From DASSTY01 sp035760645 (GTDB lineage Bacteria; Gemmatimonadota; Gemmatimonadetes; Gemmatimonadales; GWC2-71-9), in contig DASTSO010000133.1 in the NCBI GenBank assembly GCA_035760645.1, positions 1 to 16,990 on the forward strand: a DNA stretch of 16,990 nucleotides, in the 5' to 3' direction. A program made the translations under genes and the position numbers. The notes beneath the pieces are model-generated. The model was given only the letters and a program-made list of their open reading frames with translations. It did no database searches and was not told the DNA's origin. Below, in pieces: positions 5,927 to 13,290 of this stretch (position 1 is its first letter; each line of letters starts with the position of its first letter).

Positions 5927-7534
5927 ATGCGAACCCACAGCCTCCTCGCCGCCACCGCCGCGCTCCTCGCCGCGGCGCCGCTCGCCGCGCAGCAGACCCG
6001 GGCGGAGCGGACCGACTATCGCGAGACCTCGACCTACGCCGACGTCCTCGGCTTCCTCGACTCGCTGCAGGCCCGCGGCGCCGGGCTGCGCACCTGGGAC
6101 ATTGGCAAGAGCACCGACGGGCGCGCCATCCCCGTCGTGCTCCTGGCGCGCCCGCAGATCACGACGCCCGAGCAGGCGCACGCGAGCGGCAAGCCGATCG
6201 TCTACGTCCAGGCGAACATCCACGCGGGCGAGGTGGAAGGGAAGGAGGCCGCGCAGATGCTCCTGCGCGACCTCACGCTCGGCCCGCTCCGGTCGCTCGC
6301 CGACAAGCTCGTGCTCCTCGTCGTGCCGATCTACAACATCGACGGCAACGAGGACTTCAAGCCCGGCGAGGTGAACCGCCCCGGGCAGAACGGCCCCGCG
6401 CTCGTCGGCCGCCGCTCGAACGGACAGGGGCTCGACCTCAACCGCGACTACGTGAAGCTCGAGGCCCCCGAGACGCGCGGCTCGCTCGCGCTCCTCGAGC
6501 GCTGGCGGCCCGACGTCTTCATGGACCTCCACACCACCAACGGCAGCTATCACGGCTACGCACTCACCTGGTCGCCCGGGCTCAACGCGAACGTGACGCC
6601 GGCGAGCCGCTGGACGCGCGACGTCTTCCTCCCCGAGGTGCAGCGCCGCGTGCGGCAGCGGCACAGGGTGGAGACGTTCCCCTACGGCAACTTCCGCAAC
6701 CAGAATCCCGACAGCCTGGTGCAGGGGTGGGAGACCTACGACGGTCGCGCGCGCTACGGCACCAATTGGGCGGGGATGCAGGGCCGGATCTCGGTGCTGA
6801 GCGAGGCCTACAGCAACGACCCGCTCCGCGAGCGGGTACGCGCCACCTACGCCTTCGTGCAGGAGGTGCTGCAGCTCGTCGCCGAGCGGCGCAGGGACGT
6901 GAAGGCCCTCACCGCGCCGGGCCTGCCGAAGACGCCCGACTCGGTCGCCGTGCGCTCGGCGCTCGCGCCGCCGGTGATCCGCAGCGTGGTCGCCGAGATC
7001 ACGCACCCCGACACGACCCTCCCGCCGCGCCAGCGCGACAACGGCTACGCGCACCGCATCCGCACCGGCGTCTTCCGGACGATCGCGATGCCGGTCTTCG
7101 ACCGCTTCGCGCCGACCCGCATGCGCAAGGTGCCGACGGGTTACCTCATCCCCGCGCGGCTCGACACGGTGGTGGCGCTGCTGAAGGCGCAGGGCATCCA
7201 GGTCGCCGAGCTGGCGGACGGCTGGCGCGCGCCGACCGAGGCGTTCCTGGTGGACAGCGTGACGCACGCGCCGCGCAAGTTCGAGGGCCACAATACGACG
7301 ACGGTGGAAGGCCGCTGGGGTGCGGAGGCGCCGGGCCAGGTGAGCGACCGCTGGTACTACGTCTCCACCGCCCAGCCGCTGGGCCTGCTCGCCGCCTATC
7401 TGGTCGAGCCCGACAGCGAGGACGGGCTCGTCACCTGGAACGTGCTCGACGCGGAGCTCGCGCCGGGCCAGCCCTATCCGATCCTGCACGCCACCGGCGC
7501 CTTCGCCGCCGCGGGCGTGAAGCCGAGGGAGTGA
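5927..7534 (+). CDS. secreted M14-family zinc carboxypeptidase
   Basis: 535 residues with signal peptide MRTHSLLAATAALLAAAPLAAQ, cleaved before QTRAER. It belongs to the M14 (carboxypeptidase A-like) metallopeptidases. NIHAGEVEGKE gives zinc ligands H99 and E102, and DLHTTNG gives the third ligand, H202. GLDLNRDY carries the substrate-carboxylate Arg seen in this family, and E293 in LSEAYSND is the likely general base. Residues ~360-535 form a C-terminal beta-rich region (FRTIAMPVFDRF, GYLIPARLDTVV, WNVLDAELAPGQPYP). It should remove C-terminal residues from peptides in the periplasm or outside the cell. The BCP gene starts 5 nt after its stop, so the two form an operon. Confidence 0.92.
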   Translation: MRTHSLLAATAALLAAAPLAAQQTRAERTDYRETSTYADVLGFLDSLQARGAGLRTWDIGKSTDGRAIPVVLLARPQITTPEQAHASGKPIVYVQANIHAGEVEGKEAAQMLLRDLTLGPLRSLADKLVLLVVPIYNIDGNEDFKPGEVNRPGQNGPALVGRRSNGQGLDLNRDYVKLEAPETRGSLALLERWRPDVFMDLHTTNGSYHGYALTWSPGLNANVTPASRWTRDVFLPEVQRRVRQRHRVETFPYGNFRNQNPDSLVQGWETYDGRARYGTNWAGMQGRISVLSEAYSNDPLRERVRATYAFVQEVLQLVAERRRDVKALTAPGLPKTPDSVAVRSALAPPVIRSVVAEITHPDTTLPPRQRDNGYAHRIRTGVFRTIAMPVFDRFAPTRMRKVPTGYLIPARLDTVVALLKAQGIQVAELADGWRAPTEAFLVDSVTHAPRKFEGHNTTTVEGRWGAEAPGQVSDRWYYVSTAQPLGLLAAYLVEPDSEDGLVTWNVLDAELAPGQPYPILHATGAFAAAGVKPRE

Positions 7535-7539
7535 GAGCG

Positions 7540-8046
7540 ATGACCGCGACCCCGTCCAATACCATGCCCCGCGCGGGCGAGCCCGCGCCCGACTTCACCC
7601 TGCCCGCGAGCGGCTTCCAGGACGACACCGTCTCGCTCGCGGCGCTCCGCGGCCGGCCGGTCGTGCTCTACTTCTATCCGAAGGACGACACGCCCGGCTG
7701 CACGGTCCAGGCCTGCGAGTTCCGCGACCGCTGGCAGGACGTCAAGGACACGGGCGCCGTCGTCCTCGGGGTCTCGCCCGACCCGGTGAAGAGCCACGAG
7801 AAGTTCCGCGACAAGTTCGCCCTGCCGTTCCCGCTGCTCGCCGACACCGACCACAAGGTGGCCGAGGCCTACGGCGTCTGGGGCGAGAAGAGCATGTACG
7901 GGAAGAAGTACATGGGCGTGCACCGCACCACGTTCGTCATCGCCCCCGACGGCCGCATCGCGCGCGTCTTCGAGAAGGTGAAGCCCGAGGGGCATGCGAG
8001 CGAGGTGCTGGAGGCGTTGAAGCAGGGACTAGGGACTAGGGACTAG
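7540..8046 (+). CDS. bcp: BCP-type thiol peroxidase (atypical 2-Cys peroxiredoxin)
   Basis: 168 residues. The ATG at 7540 follows GAGGGAG/GAGAG and lies 5 nt after the M14 stop. DDTPGCTVQACEFRD is the BCP/PrxQ active site: C54 is the peroxidatic Cys and C59, five residues on, the resolving Cys, both in helix 2 as in E. coli Bcp. It reduces H2O2 and organic hydroperoxides with thioredoxin in the cytoplasm. GVHRTTFVIAPDGRI is the conserved C-terminal part. The last residues (GLGTRD) and the TAG stop are read from the CTAGGGA heptamer array that begins at 8024, so the array has replaced or extended the natural C-terminus. That part lies outside the catalytic fold, and activity should be intact. 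Confidence 0.95.
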   Translation: MTATPSNTMPRAGEPAPDFTLPASGFQDDTVSLAALRGRPVVLYFYPKDDTPGCTVQACEFRDRWQDVKDTGAVVLGVSPDPVKSHEKFRDKFALPFPLLADTDHKVAEAYGVWGEKSMYGKKYMGVHRTTFVIAPDGRIARVFEKVKPEGHASEVLEALKQGLGTRD

Positions 8047-8078
8047 GGGCTAGGGACTAGGGGCTAGGGACTAGGGAG
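8024..8078 (+). repeat. heptamer array AGGG(A/G)CT, left arm of locus 1
   Basis: Seven full tandem 7-bp units from 8024 to 8072 (AGGGACT three times, then AGGGGCT, AGGGACT, AGGGGCT, AGGGACT) and a partial unit AGGGAG to 8078. It begins inside the last codons of bcp and supplies its TAG stop. G-tracts of 3-4 are spaced by ACTA or CTA. It is inverted relative to the array at 8136-8170. Confidence 0.95.
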
Positions 8079-8090
8079 TCCCGATGTGCA

Positions 8091-8123
8091 GCGGCCCTCC
8101 GATCCAGGCGATCGGAGGGCCGC
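8091..8123. terminator. hairpin nested between the two heptamer arrays
   Basis: A perfect 14-bp stem: 8091-8104 (GCGGCCCTCCGATC) pairs with 8110-8123 around the loop CAGGC, followed on the plus strand by AACGTTTCG. It lies at the centre of the convergent bcp/yihY gap and is the likely intrinsic terminator, probably for both directions. The T-tract is poor. Confidence 0.7.
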
Positions 8124-8135
8124 AACGTTTCGAAA

Positions 8136-8170
8136 CCCCTAGCCCCTAGCCCCTAGCCCCTAGCCCCTAC
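8136..8170 (-). repeat. heptamer array CCCCTAG, right arm of locus 1
   Basis: Four CCCCTAG units and a terminal CCCCTAC. On the minus strand this reads GTAGGGG then CTAGGGG repeats: five tracts of four G separated by CTA. The first TAG on that strand (8167-8169) is the stop codon of the yihY-like gene. All units here have GGGG, unlike the mixed left arm. Confidence 0.95.
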
Positions 8171-9171
8171 AATCTCTCCCGCTCCGGCCCGCCCGGCGCC
8201 GTCCCGGGCGCCACGGTCGTCCGCACGTGGCGCTCCTCCCGGACCACCCGCACCGCGCCCGCCTCGGGCCGGATGCCGCGCCCCCGGCGCTCGGCCCACG
8301 TCTGCGTGAACTCGGCGCCGAAGAGCACGATCATCGACGAGTAGTAGATCCACACCAGCAGCAGCGCGAGACTTCCCGCCGCGCCGAACGCCGCGCCCGG
8401 GTTGCTGTGCCCGAGATAGAAGCCCAGCAGGAACTTGCCGAGGACGAAGAGGAACGCCGTGGCGATCGCGCCGACGAGCACGTCCTTCCACGCGATCTCG
8501 GCGTCGGGCATCACCTTGAAGATGCCCGCGAAGAGGGCGCCGATGACGACGAAGCTGATCGCGAAGTTCATCACCTCGAGCACCACGCCCGAGAGCCCGA
8601 AGCGGCCGAGCGCGCCGCCCAGCGCCGAGAGCGCGGCGCTCAGCGCGAGCGAGACGAGGAGCAGGAAGCCGATCGCGAGCACCATCCCGAAGCTGAAGAG
8701 CCGCTTCAGGAGGAAGCTCTTGAGTCCGCCCGCCCGCGGATCGGGCTTCACCTCCCAGGCGTTGTTGAGCGCCGCCTGGAGCTGCCCGAACGCGCCGATC
8801 GCCCCCACGGCGAGCACCACGATGCCGACGACCGTGGCGACGAGCCCCCCGCCGCCGGGGTGGCGCGCGTGCTGGAGGATCGTCTCCACCTCGTTCGCTC
8901 CGCTCGGCCCCAGCACCCCGCCGATCTGGCTCTGCATCGCCTCGCGCACCTGCTGCGGGTCGAGGACGGCGCCGACGAGGAGGAGGATCAGGAGCAGGAG
9001 CGGCGGGAGCGAGAAGACGGTGTAGTAGGAGAGCGCCGCCGCCTGGGTCGGGCAGTTGTCGTCCATGAAGTCCGAGGCGCTCGCCTTGAGCATCGCGAGC
9101 CACCCCGGGTCGCCCTTCGCCTTCGTCGAGTCCGCCGCGCCCGCCGCGCCGGTCGTCCCTGCCGTCGTCAT
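8167..9171 (-). CDS. YihY/BrkB-family inner-membrane protein
   Basis: 334 residues from the ATG at 9169-9171, which follows GGGAGG by 5 nt; the longer frame from 9237 lacks a ribosome site. The family signature is clear: a polar N-terminus, then NCPTQAAALSYYTVFSLPPLLLLIL, an amphipathic region, and further membrane segments (VATVVGIVVLAVGAIGAF, LAIGFLLLVSLALSAAL, VMNFAISFVVIGALFAGIF, VGAIATAFLFVLGKFLLGFY, GAAGSLALLLVWIYYSSMIV) ending in LFGAEFTQTWAERRG. That makes six helices, as usual. Members are putative transporters of unknown substrate (once called ribonuclease BN). A possible extended -10 (TGCTATCGG, complement of 9215-9223) lies 38 nt upstream. Its TAG stop is formed by the heptamer array. 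Confidence 0.93.
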   Translation of the reverse strand: MTTAGTTGAAGAADSTKAKGDPGWLAMLKASASDFMDDNCPTQAAALSYYTVFSLPPLLLLILLLVGAVLDPQQVREAMQSQIGGVLGPSGANEVETILQHARHPGGGGLVATVVGIVVLAVGAIGAFGQLQAALNNAWEVKPDPRAGGLKSFLLKRLFSFGMVLAIGFLLLVSLALSAALSALGGALGRFGLSGVVLEVMNFAISFVVIGALFAGIFKVMPDAEIAWKDVLVGAIATAFLFVLGKFLLGFYLGHSNPGAAFGAAGSLALLLVWIYYSSMIVLFGAEFTQTWAERRGRGIRPEAGAVRVVREERHVRTTVAPGTAPGGPERERL

Positions 9172-9243
9172 GTCGCCTCCCGCGTCCGCGTCCCCGCTGC
9201 CCCGTCTCCTTCTACCGATAGCACCCGGCGGCCGCAAAAGACA

Positions 9244-9273
9244 ACCCTCCGGATCACAGCGGATCCGGAGGGT
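9244..9273 (-). terminator. intrinsic terminator after the 1-Cys peroxiredoxin
   Basis: A perfect 12-bp stem (9244-9255 with 9262-9273, loop 9256-9261). On the minus strand it is followed by TGTCTTTTGC, a T-rich tail. It sits 23 nt beyond the peroxiredoxin stop and before the possible yihY promoter, so the two minus-strand genes are probably separate transcription units. Confidence 0.75.
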
Positions 9274-9295
9274 CGTCTCCGCGTGGCTGCGGGCC

Positions 9296-9949
<654 letters not shown>

Positions 9950-10001
9950 GGCGTGCTCCGGGTGAAGGCTGCGACTGCGGGATGGAGACTGCGGCGGCGG
10001 C

Positions 10002-10007
10002 ACTATA
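10002..10007 (-). promoter_or_regulatory. -10 element for the 1-Cys peroxiredoxin
   Basis: Reading the minus strand, TATAGT matches five of six bases of TATAAT in an otherwise GC-only stretch. It would give a leader of about 46 nt. No OxyR-like or other operator is apparent nearby. Confidence 0.5.
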
Positions 10008-10096
10008 GCGGGGGCCGGGGCGGGGGGCCAGAGCGGGGCGTCACCCGGGCGTCAGGCGCGGCGCTGACGCGAAACCTGCCGCTCCGGTTTTCCCGT

Positions 10097-10102
10097 TATA
10101 TT
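10097..10102 (+). promoter_or_regulatory. -10 element for the TolB-like/lepB operon
   Basis: TATATT (five of six to TATAAT) lies in GTTATATTGCC, the only AT-rich point in the 270-bp gap 9950-10219. Transcription would begin near 10109, directly before a strong hairpin. No good -35 is found at 16-18 bp spacing. Confidence 0.5.
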
Positions 10103-10108
10103 GCCGTA

Positions 10109-10219
10109 GCGCCGCCCGGCCTGCCGCTCCCGTGGGCCGGGCGGCCCGTTTGCGGCCCCGCGCGAGCGACGCCTCGCGGCGGGCCGCGCGCGACGAACCA
10201 CTCGGACGAGGGTTTCATC
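10109..10219 (+). promoter_or_regulatory. structured 5' leader with two GC hairpins
   Basis: Hairpin 1: 10111-10121 pairs with 10135-10145, 11 bp without mismatch, around a 13-nt loop, followed by CCGTTTGC. Hairpin 2: GCGGCCC (10152-10158) pairs with GGGCCGC (10181-10187), enclosing CGCGAG/CTCGCG (10161-10166 with 10173-10178). A free stretch with GAGGG (10208-10212) follows, then the proposed ATT start. The layout could be an attenuator, a stabilising 5' structure or translational control. It matches no riboswitch class I know. Confidence 0.5.
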
Positions 10220-11365
10220 ATTCGCACGACGCTCGCGGGGTCCCTCGCGATCGCCCTGGCCGCCTCGGCCGGGCTGGCCGCCTGCGCCCCTCACCGCTCC
10301 GCTCTCGCCACGCCCGCCGCGGCCGCCCCGGGCGCCGCCGGCACCACGGACCCCGCCGCGCCGGCCGGCACCACCGGACCCTCCGGCGTCTGGGTCGAGC
10401 CCGCGCCCGGCGAGCGGCACCTGCAGCGCATCCGCCAGCTCACCTTCGGCGGGAACAACGCCGAGGCCTATTTCAACCGGGCCGGCACGCAGCTCATCTT
10501 CCAGCGCCAGGAAGCGGTGGACCGGGGCTGCGACCAGCAGTACCTGATCAACGTGGACGGCTCAGGGCTGCGGCGGGTCTCGAACGGGCTGGGCCGCACC
10601 ACCTGCGGCTACTTCTACGACGGCGACCGCCGGATCCTCTACAGCTCGTCCTTCAAGCACGACACCGCCTGCCCGCCGCGCCCCGATCACTCGAAGGGCT
10701 ACGTCTGGCCGCTCGGCCACCTCGAGATCTTCACCGCGAAGACCGACGGCTCCGACCTCCGGCAGCTGACGAACAACGGCGCCTACAACGCCGAGGCCAC
10801 GGTGTCGCCCGACGGGCAGCGGATCGTCTTCACGAGTACCCGCGACGGCGACATCGAGCTCTACACGATGAAGGTGGACGGCACCGACGTGCGCCGCCTG
10901 ACGCACCGGGTGGGCTACGACGGCGGCGCCTTCTACTCGCCGGACGGGAAGTACATCGTGTGGCGCGCGGGCTATCCGGAGACGGCGGCCGACACCGCCG
11001 ACTACCAGGGGCTCCTCGCCCAGCGACTGGTGCGGCCCAGCAAGGTGGAGCTCTGGATCGCCAACGCCGACGGGAGCGCGCCGCGGCAGATCACCCATCT
11101 GGGCGGGGCCAACTTCGCGCCCTTCTTCCATCCGGACGGCCGGCGGATCATCTTCTCGAGCAACTTCAAGAGCCCGCGGAGCGGCAACTTCGACCTCTAC
11201 CTGGTCAACCTCGACGGCACCGGCCTCGAGGCGGTCACGACCGACTCGAGCTTCGACGGCTTCCCGATGTTCAGCCCCGACGGCCGGAAGCTCGTCTGGG
11301 CCTCCAACCGCCATGGCCAGGAGCCGGGCGAGACCGACCTGTTCATCGCCGACTGGGTGGAGTGA
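10220..11365 (+). CDS. TolB-like beta-propeller lipoprotein
   Basis: There is no in-frame ATG, GTG or TTG anywhere near the N-terminus. The best start is ATT at 10220-10222, 7 nt after GAGGG; ATC at 10217 is second. From ATT the protein begins (M)RTTLAGSLAIALAASAGLAAC, an ideal lipoprotein signal with lipobox LAAC at C22. After a Pro/Ala/Thr linker comes a PD40/WD40-like propeller with repeated SPDG or HPDG units: AEATVSPDGQRIVFTS, GGAFYSPDGKYIVW, FAPFFHPDGRRIIFSS and FPMFSPDGRKLVWASN, each followed by a D/E-L-Y/W strand. This is the TolB/DPP-IV-like blade pattern, without a peptidase domain. It is likely a periplasmic, lipid-anchored interaction protein. It lies directly upstream of lepB1 and is probably co-transcribed. 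Confidence 0.85.
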   Translation: MRTTLAGSLAIALAASAGLAACAPHRSALATPAAAAPGAAGTTDPAAPAGTTGPSGVWVEPAPGERHLQRIRQLTFGGNNAEAYFNRAGTQLIFQRQEAVDRGCDQQYLINVDGSGLRRVSNGLGRTTCGYFYDGDRRILYSSSFKHDTACPPRPDHSKGYVWPLGHLEIFTAKTDGSDLRQLTNNGAYNAEATVSPDGQRIVFTSTRDGDIELYTMKVDGTDVRRLTHRVGYDGGAFYSPDGKYIVWRAGYPETAADTADYQGLLAQRLVRPSKVELWIANADGSAPRQITHLGGANFAPFFHPDGRRIIFSSNFKSPRSGNFDLYLVNLDGTGLEAVTTDSSFDGFPMFSPDGRKLVWASNRHGQEPGETDLFIADWVE

Positions 11366-11373
11366 CCCGTCTG

Positions 11374-12078
11374 ATGTCCGACGTACCGTTTCACAAGTGG
11401 CTGTGGGAGTGGACGAAGTCGATCGTCGTCGCCCTCCTCGTCTGGTTCGTCCTGCGCACCTTCGTGGTCGAGGCGTTCCGCATCCCCTCGGGGAGCATGG
11501 AGAACACGCTCCTCATCGGCGACTTCCTCTTCGTCAACAAGGCGCTCTACGGCGCCGAGGTGCCGTTCGTCCACAAGACGCTCCCCGCGGTGCGCGAGCC
11601 GCGGCGGGGCGACATCCTCGTCTTCGACTCGGTCGAGGAGCCGGGGGTGAAGATCGTCAAGCGCCTCGTCGGCGTCCCCGGTGACACGCTCGAGATGCGG
11701 CACGGCCGGCTCTACCGCGACGGCCGGGCGGAGGCGGAGCCCTACGCCGTGCACGGGGACTCGACCCGCTCGGAGGACCCGGCGCAGCGCGAGCGGATGC
11801 GCGCCTGGCAGCTGTCGCACTACGTCGGCGCCGACGCCGAGCACTACGCTCCCGATCTCCAGGACTGGGGCCCGATCGTCGTGCCGCCCGACTCCTTCTT
11901 CATGATGGGCGACAACCGCGACAGCTCCTATGACGGGCGCTACTGGGGCTTCCTCCCGCGCCAGAACGTCCGCGGCCGGCCGCTCTTCGTCTACTTCAGC
12001 TACGAGTCCGAGAGCTGGCGCCCGCTGCCGTTCTTCACCGCGGTGCGCTGGGGCCGCATCCTGAGCGAGCCCCGGTGA
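11374..12078 (+). CDS. lepB: signal peptidase I, copy 1
   Basis: 234 residues from the ATG at 11374; GTG at 11362 overlapping the previous stop is an alternative. It cleaves signal peptides at the outer face of the inner membrane. One membrane anchor, residues ~15-32 (KSIVVALLVWFVLRTFVV), is followed by box B FRIPSGSMENTL with nucleophile S41, box D KRLVGVPGD with general base K96, and box E MMGDNRDSSYDGRYWGF. These are the Ser/Lys catalytic dyad of S26 peptidases. A region of about 50 residues between boxes D and E (EAEPYAVHG to YAPDLQDWGPIVVPP) is longer than in minimal Gram-positive enzymes. It begins 8 nt after the TolB-like gene and overlaps the next lepB by 4 nt. Confidence 0.95.
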   Translation: MSDVPFHKWLWEWTKSIVVALLVWFVLRTFVVEAFRIPSGSMENTLLIGDFLFVNKALYGAEVPFVHKTLPAVREPRRGDILVFDSVEEPGVKIVKRLVGVPGDTLEMRHGRLYRDGRAEAEPYAVHGDSTRSEDPAQRERMRAWQLSHYVGADAEHYAPDLQDWGPIVVPPDSFFMMGDNRDSSYDGRYWGFLPRQNVRGRPLFVYFSYESESWRPLPFFTAVRWGRILSEPR

Positions 12079-12833
12079 GCGCGCCCGCCCCCGCCCCCGC
12101 GCCGCGCCCGACGCCGCCGCCGCACCACCACGCCACCTCCTTCTGGGGCTGGGTGTGGGACTGGACCAAGTCGATCGCCGTCGCGCTCGTCGTCTGGTTC
12201 CTGCTGCGCAGCCTCCTGGTCGAGCCGTTCCGCATCCCCTCGGGGAGCATGGAGAACACGCTCCTCATCGGCGACTGGCTCTTCGTCAACAAGGCGATCT
12301 ACGGGGCGGAAGTCCCCTTCACGCACTACACCCTGCCCGCCGCGCGCGACCCCGAGCGCAACGACATCCTCGTCTTCGACTCGGTCGAGGAGGAGGGGCT
12401 CAAGGTCGTGAAGCGCCTCGTCGGCATCCCCGGCGACACGCTGGCGATGCGCCACGGGCGGCTCCTCCGCAACGGCCAGCCGGTGGCGGAGCCCTACGTG
12501 CTGCACGAGGACCTCGGCCGCACCGAGCAGCCGATCCGCCGGGTGCAGATGCGCGAGTGGCAGCTCAAGCACCTGGCGCCCGGCGTGGACGAGGCCACCT
12601 ACCAGCCCGATCTGCAGGACTGGGGGCCGATCGTGGTGCCGCCGGATTCGTTCTTCATGATGGGGGACAACCGGGAGAACTCGTACGACAGCCGCTACTG
12701 GGGGTTCCTGCCGCGGCAGAACGTGCGGGGCCGGCCGATGTTCGTCTACTACAGCTACGACGCCGAGAGCTGGAAGCCGCTCCCGGCGCTCACCGCGATC
12801 CGCTGGGGGCGGATCGGGCATGTGATCCGATAA
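12075..12833 (+). CDS. lepB: signal peptidase I, copy 2
   Basis: 252 residues starting at GTG 12075, which shares GTGA with the stop of copy 1, so translation is probably coupled. A cytoplasmic Pro/Ala/His N-terminus (APAPAPAPRPTPPPHHH) is absent from copy 1. The membrane anchor is at ~32-48, nucleophile S58 in RIPSGSMENTL, general base K113 in VVKRLVGIPGD, and box E is MMGDNRENSYDSRYWGF. All catalytic boxes are kept, so both copies should be active. The copies are clearly paralogous along their length, and 50 bp around the Ser box are identical (11475-11524 and 12227-12276). The heptamer array begins 5 nt after its TAA. Confidence 0.95.
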   Translation: MSAPAPAPAPRPTPPPHHHATSFWGWVWDWTKSIAVALVVWFLLRSLLVEPFRIPSGSMENTLLIGDWLFVNKAIYGAEVPFTHYTLPAARDPERNDILVFDSVEEEGLKVVKRLVGIPGDTLAMRHGRLLRNGQPVAEPYVLHEDLGRTEQPIRRVQMREWQLKHLAPGVDEATYQPDLQDWGPIVVPPDSFFMMGDNRENSYDSRYWGFLPRQNVRGRPMFVYYSYDAESWKPLPALTAIRWGRIGHVIR

Positions 12834-12837
12834 GACC

Positions 12838-12870
12838 AGGGGCTAGGGGCTAGGGACTAGGGGCTAGGGC
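12838..12870 (+). repeat. heptamer array AGGGGCT, left arm of locus 2
   Basis: Four full units (AGGGGCT, AGGGGCT, AGGGACT, AGGGGCT) and a partial AGGGC. It starts 5 nt after the lepB stop, giving five G-tracts in the lepB transcript. The unit and orientation toward the upstream gene are the same as at 8024-8078. Confidence 0.95.
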
Positions 12871-12915
12871 GCGGTCGAGAGGGCTCGGCGCGGGGAAGTC
12901 AGCATCTCCTGAGAG

Positions 12916-12978
12916 CCCCTAGCCCCTAGTCCCTAGCCCCTAGCCCCTAGTCCCTAGCCCCTAGTCCCTAGTCCCTAC
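12916..12978 (-). repeat. heptamer array (C/T)CCCTAG, right arm of locus 2
   Basis: Eight (C/T)CCCTAG units and a terminal TCCCTAC. On the minus strand this gives nine G-tracts of 3-4 separated by CTA or ACTA. The first TAG on that strand (12975-12977) is the stop of the zinc-ribbon gene. The 45 bases between the arms (12871-12915) differ wholly from the centre of locus 1, and I see no strong nested hairpin there. Confidence 0.95.
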
Positions 12979-13232
12979 TTCCGATGCGTCGGCGCCTCCG
13001 GCAGCACGCTCGGGTCGACCACCCGGTCGATGTAGACCGCGCTGCGGTTGCAGGCGCCGCAGCGCAGGGTGACCCGGCCGCCCAGGGCGCCGTTCTCGCC
13101 CTCGCGCGGCGGGGTGCGCTCGATGGCATCGGCGCCGCAGGACGGACAGACGAGCGGCTTGCGATCGCGGTCGGCCGCGATCAGCAGCAGTGCTTCCGGT
13201 GCTCGATATTCCTTGATTCCCCTGCGTCCCAC
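12975..13232 (-). CDS. small zinc-ribbon protein
   Basis: 85 residues from a GTG at 13230-13232 (MGRRGIKEYRAPE); no better in-frame start exists upstream. Two CxxC knuckles, VCPSCGADA and LRCGACNRS, are separated by about 27 residues containing charged and Gly residues. That is a classic four-Cys zinc ribbon, probably a nucleic-acid or protein-binding module in the cytoplasm. Nothing indicates a specific partner. Its stop codon is the first TAG of the heptamer array. It is transcribed divergently from the cupredoxin-like gene, with an AT-rich island (13281-13290) between them that offers TAGATT on the minus strand as a -10. Confidence 0.75.
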   Translation of the reverse strand: MGRRGIKEYRAPEALLLIAADRDRKPLVCPSCGADAIERTPPREGENGALGGRVTLRCGACNRSAVYIDRVVDPSVLPEAPTHRK

Positions 13233-13280
13233 GCTGACCCCGCCGCTGGTGCCGTGATGACCCTGCCACCCCCCTTTCGC

Positions 13281-13290
13281 AATCTATATG
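13281..13290. promoter_or_regulatory. AT-rich divergent promoter island
   Basis: AATCTATATG is the only AT-rich patch between the zinc-ribbon and cupredoxin-like genes. The plus strand offers TATATG and the minus strand TAGATT. The core AATCTA also occurs at 1827-1832 between another divergent pair. Evidence is by eye only. Confidence 0.35.

Noticed and set aside
5708..7489. 593-residue frame opposite the M14 peptidase
   Set aside because: The plus strand has zinc ligands and conserved motifs over the same DNA; the minus frame has only His/Val/Arg-rich filler.
8024..8170. Heptamer arrays as a CRISPR array
   Set aside because: The units are 7 bp and contiguous, with no unique spacers, leader or cas genes.
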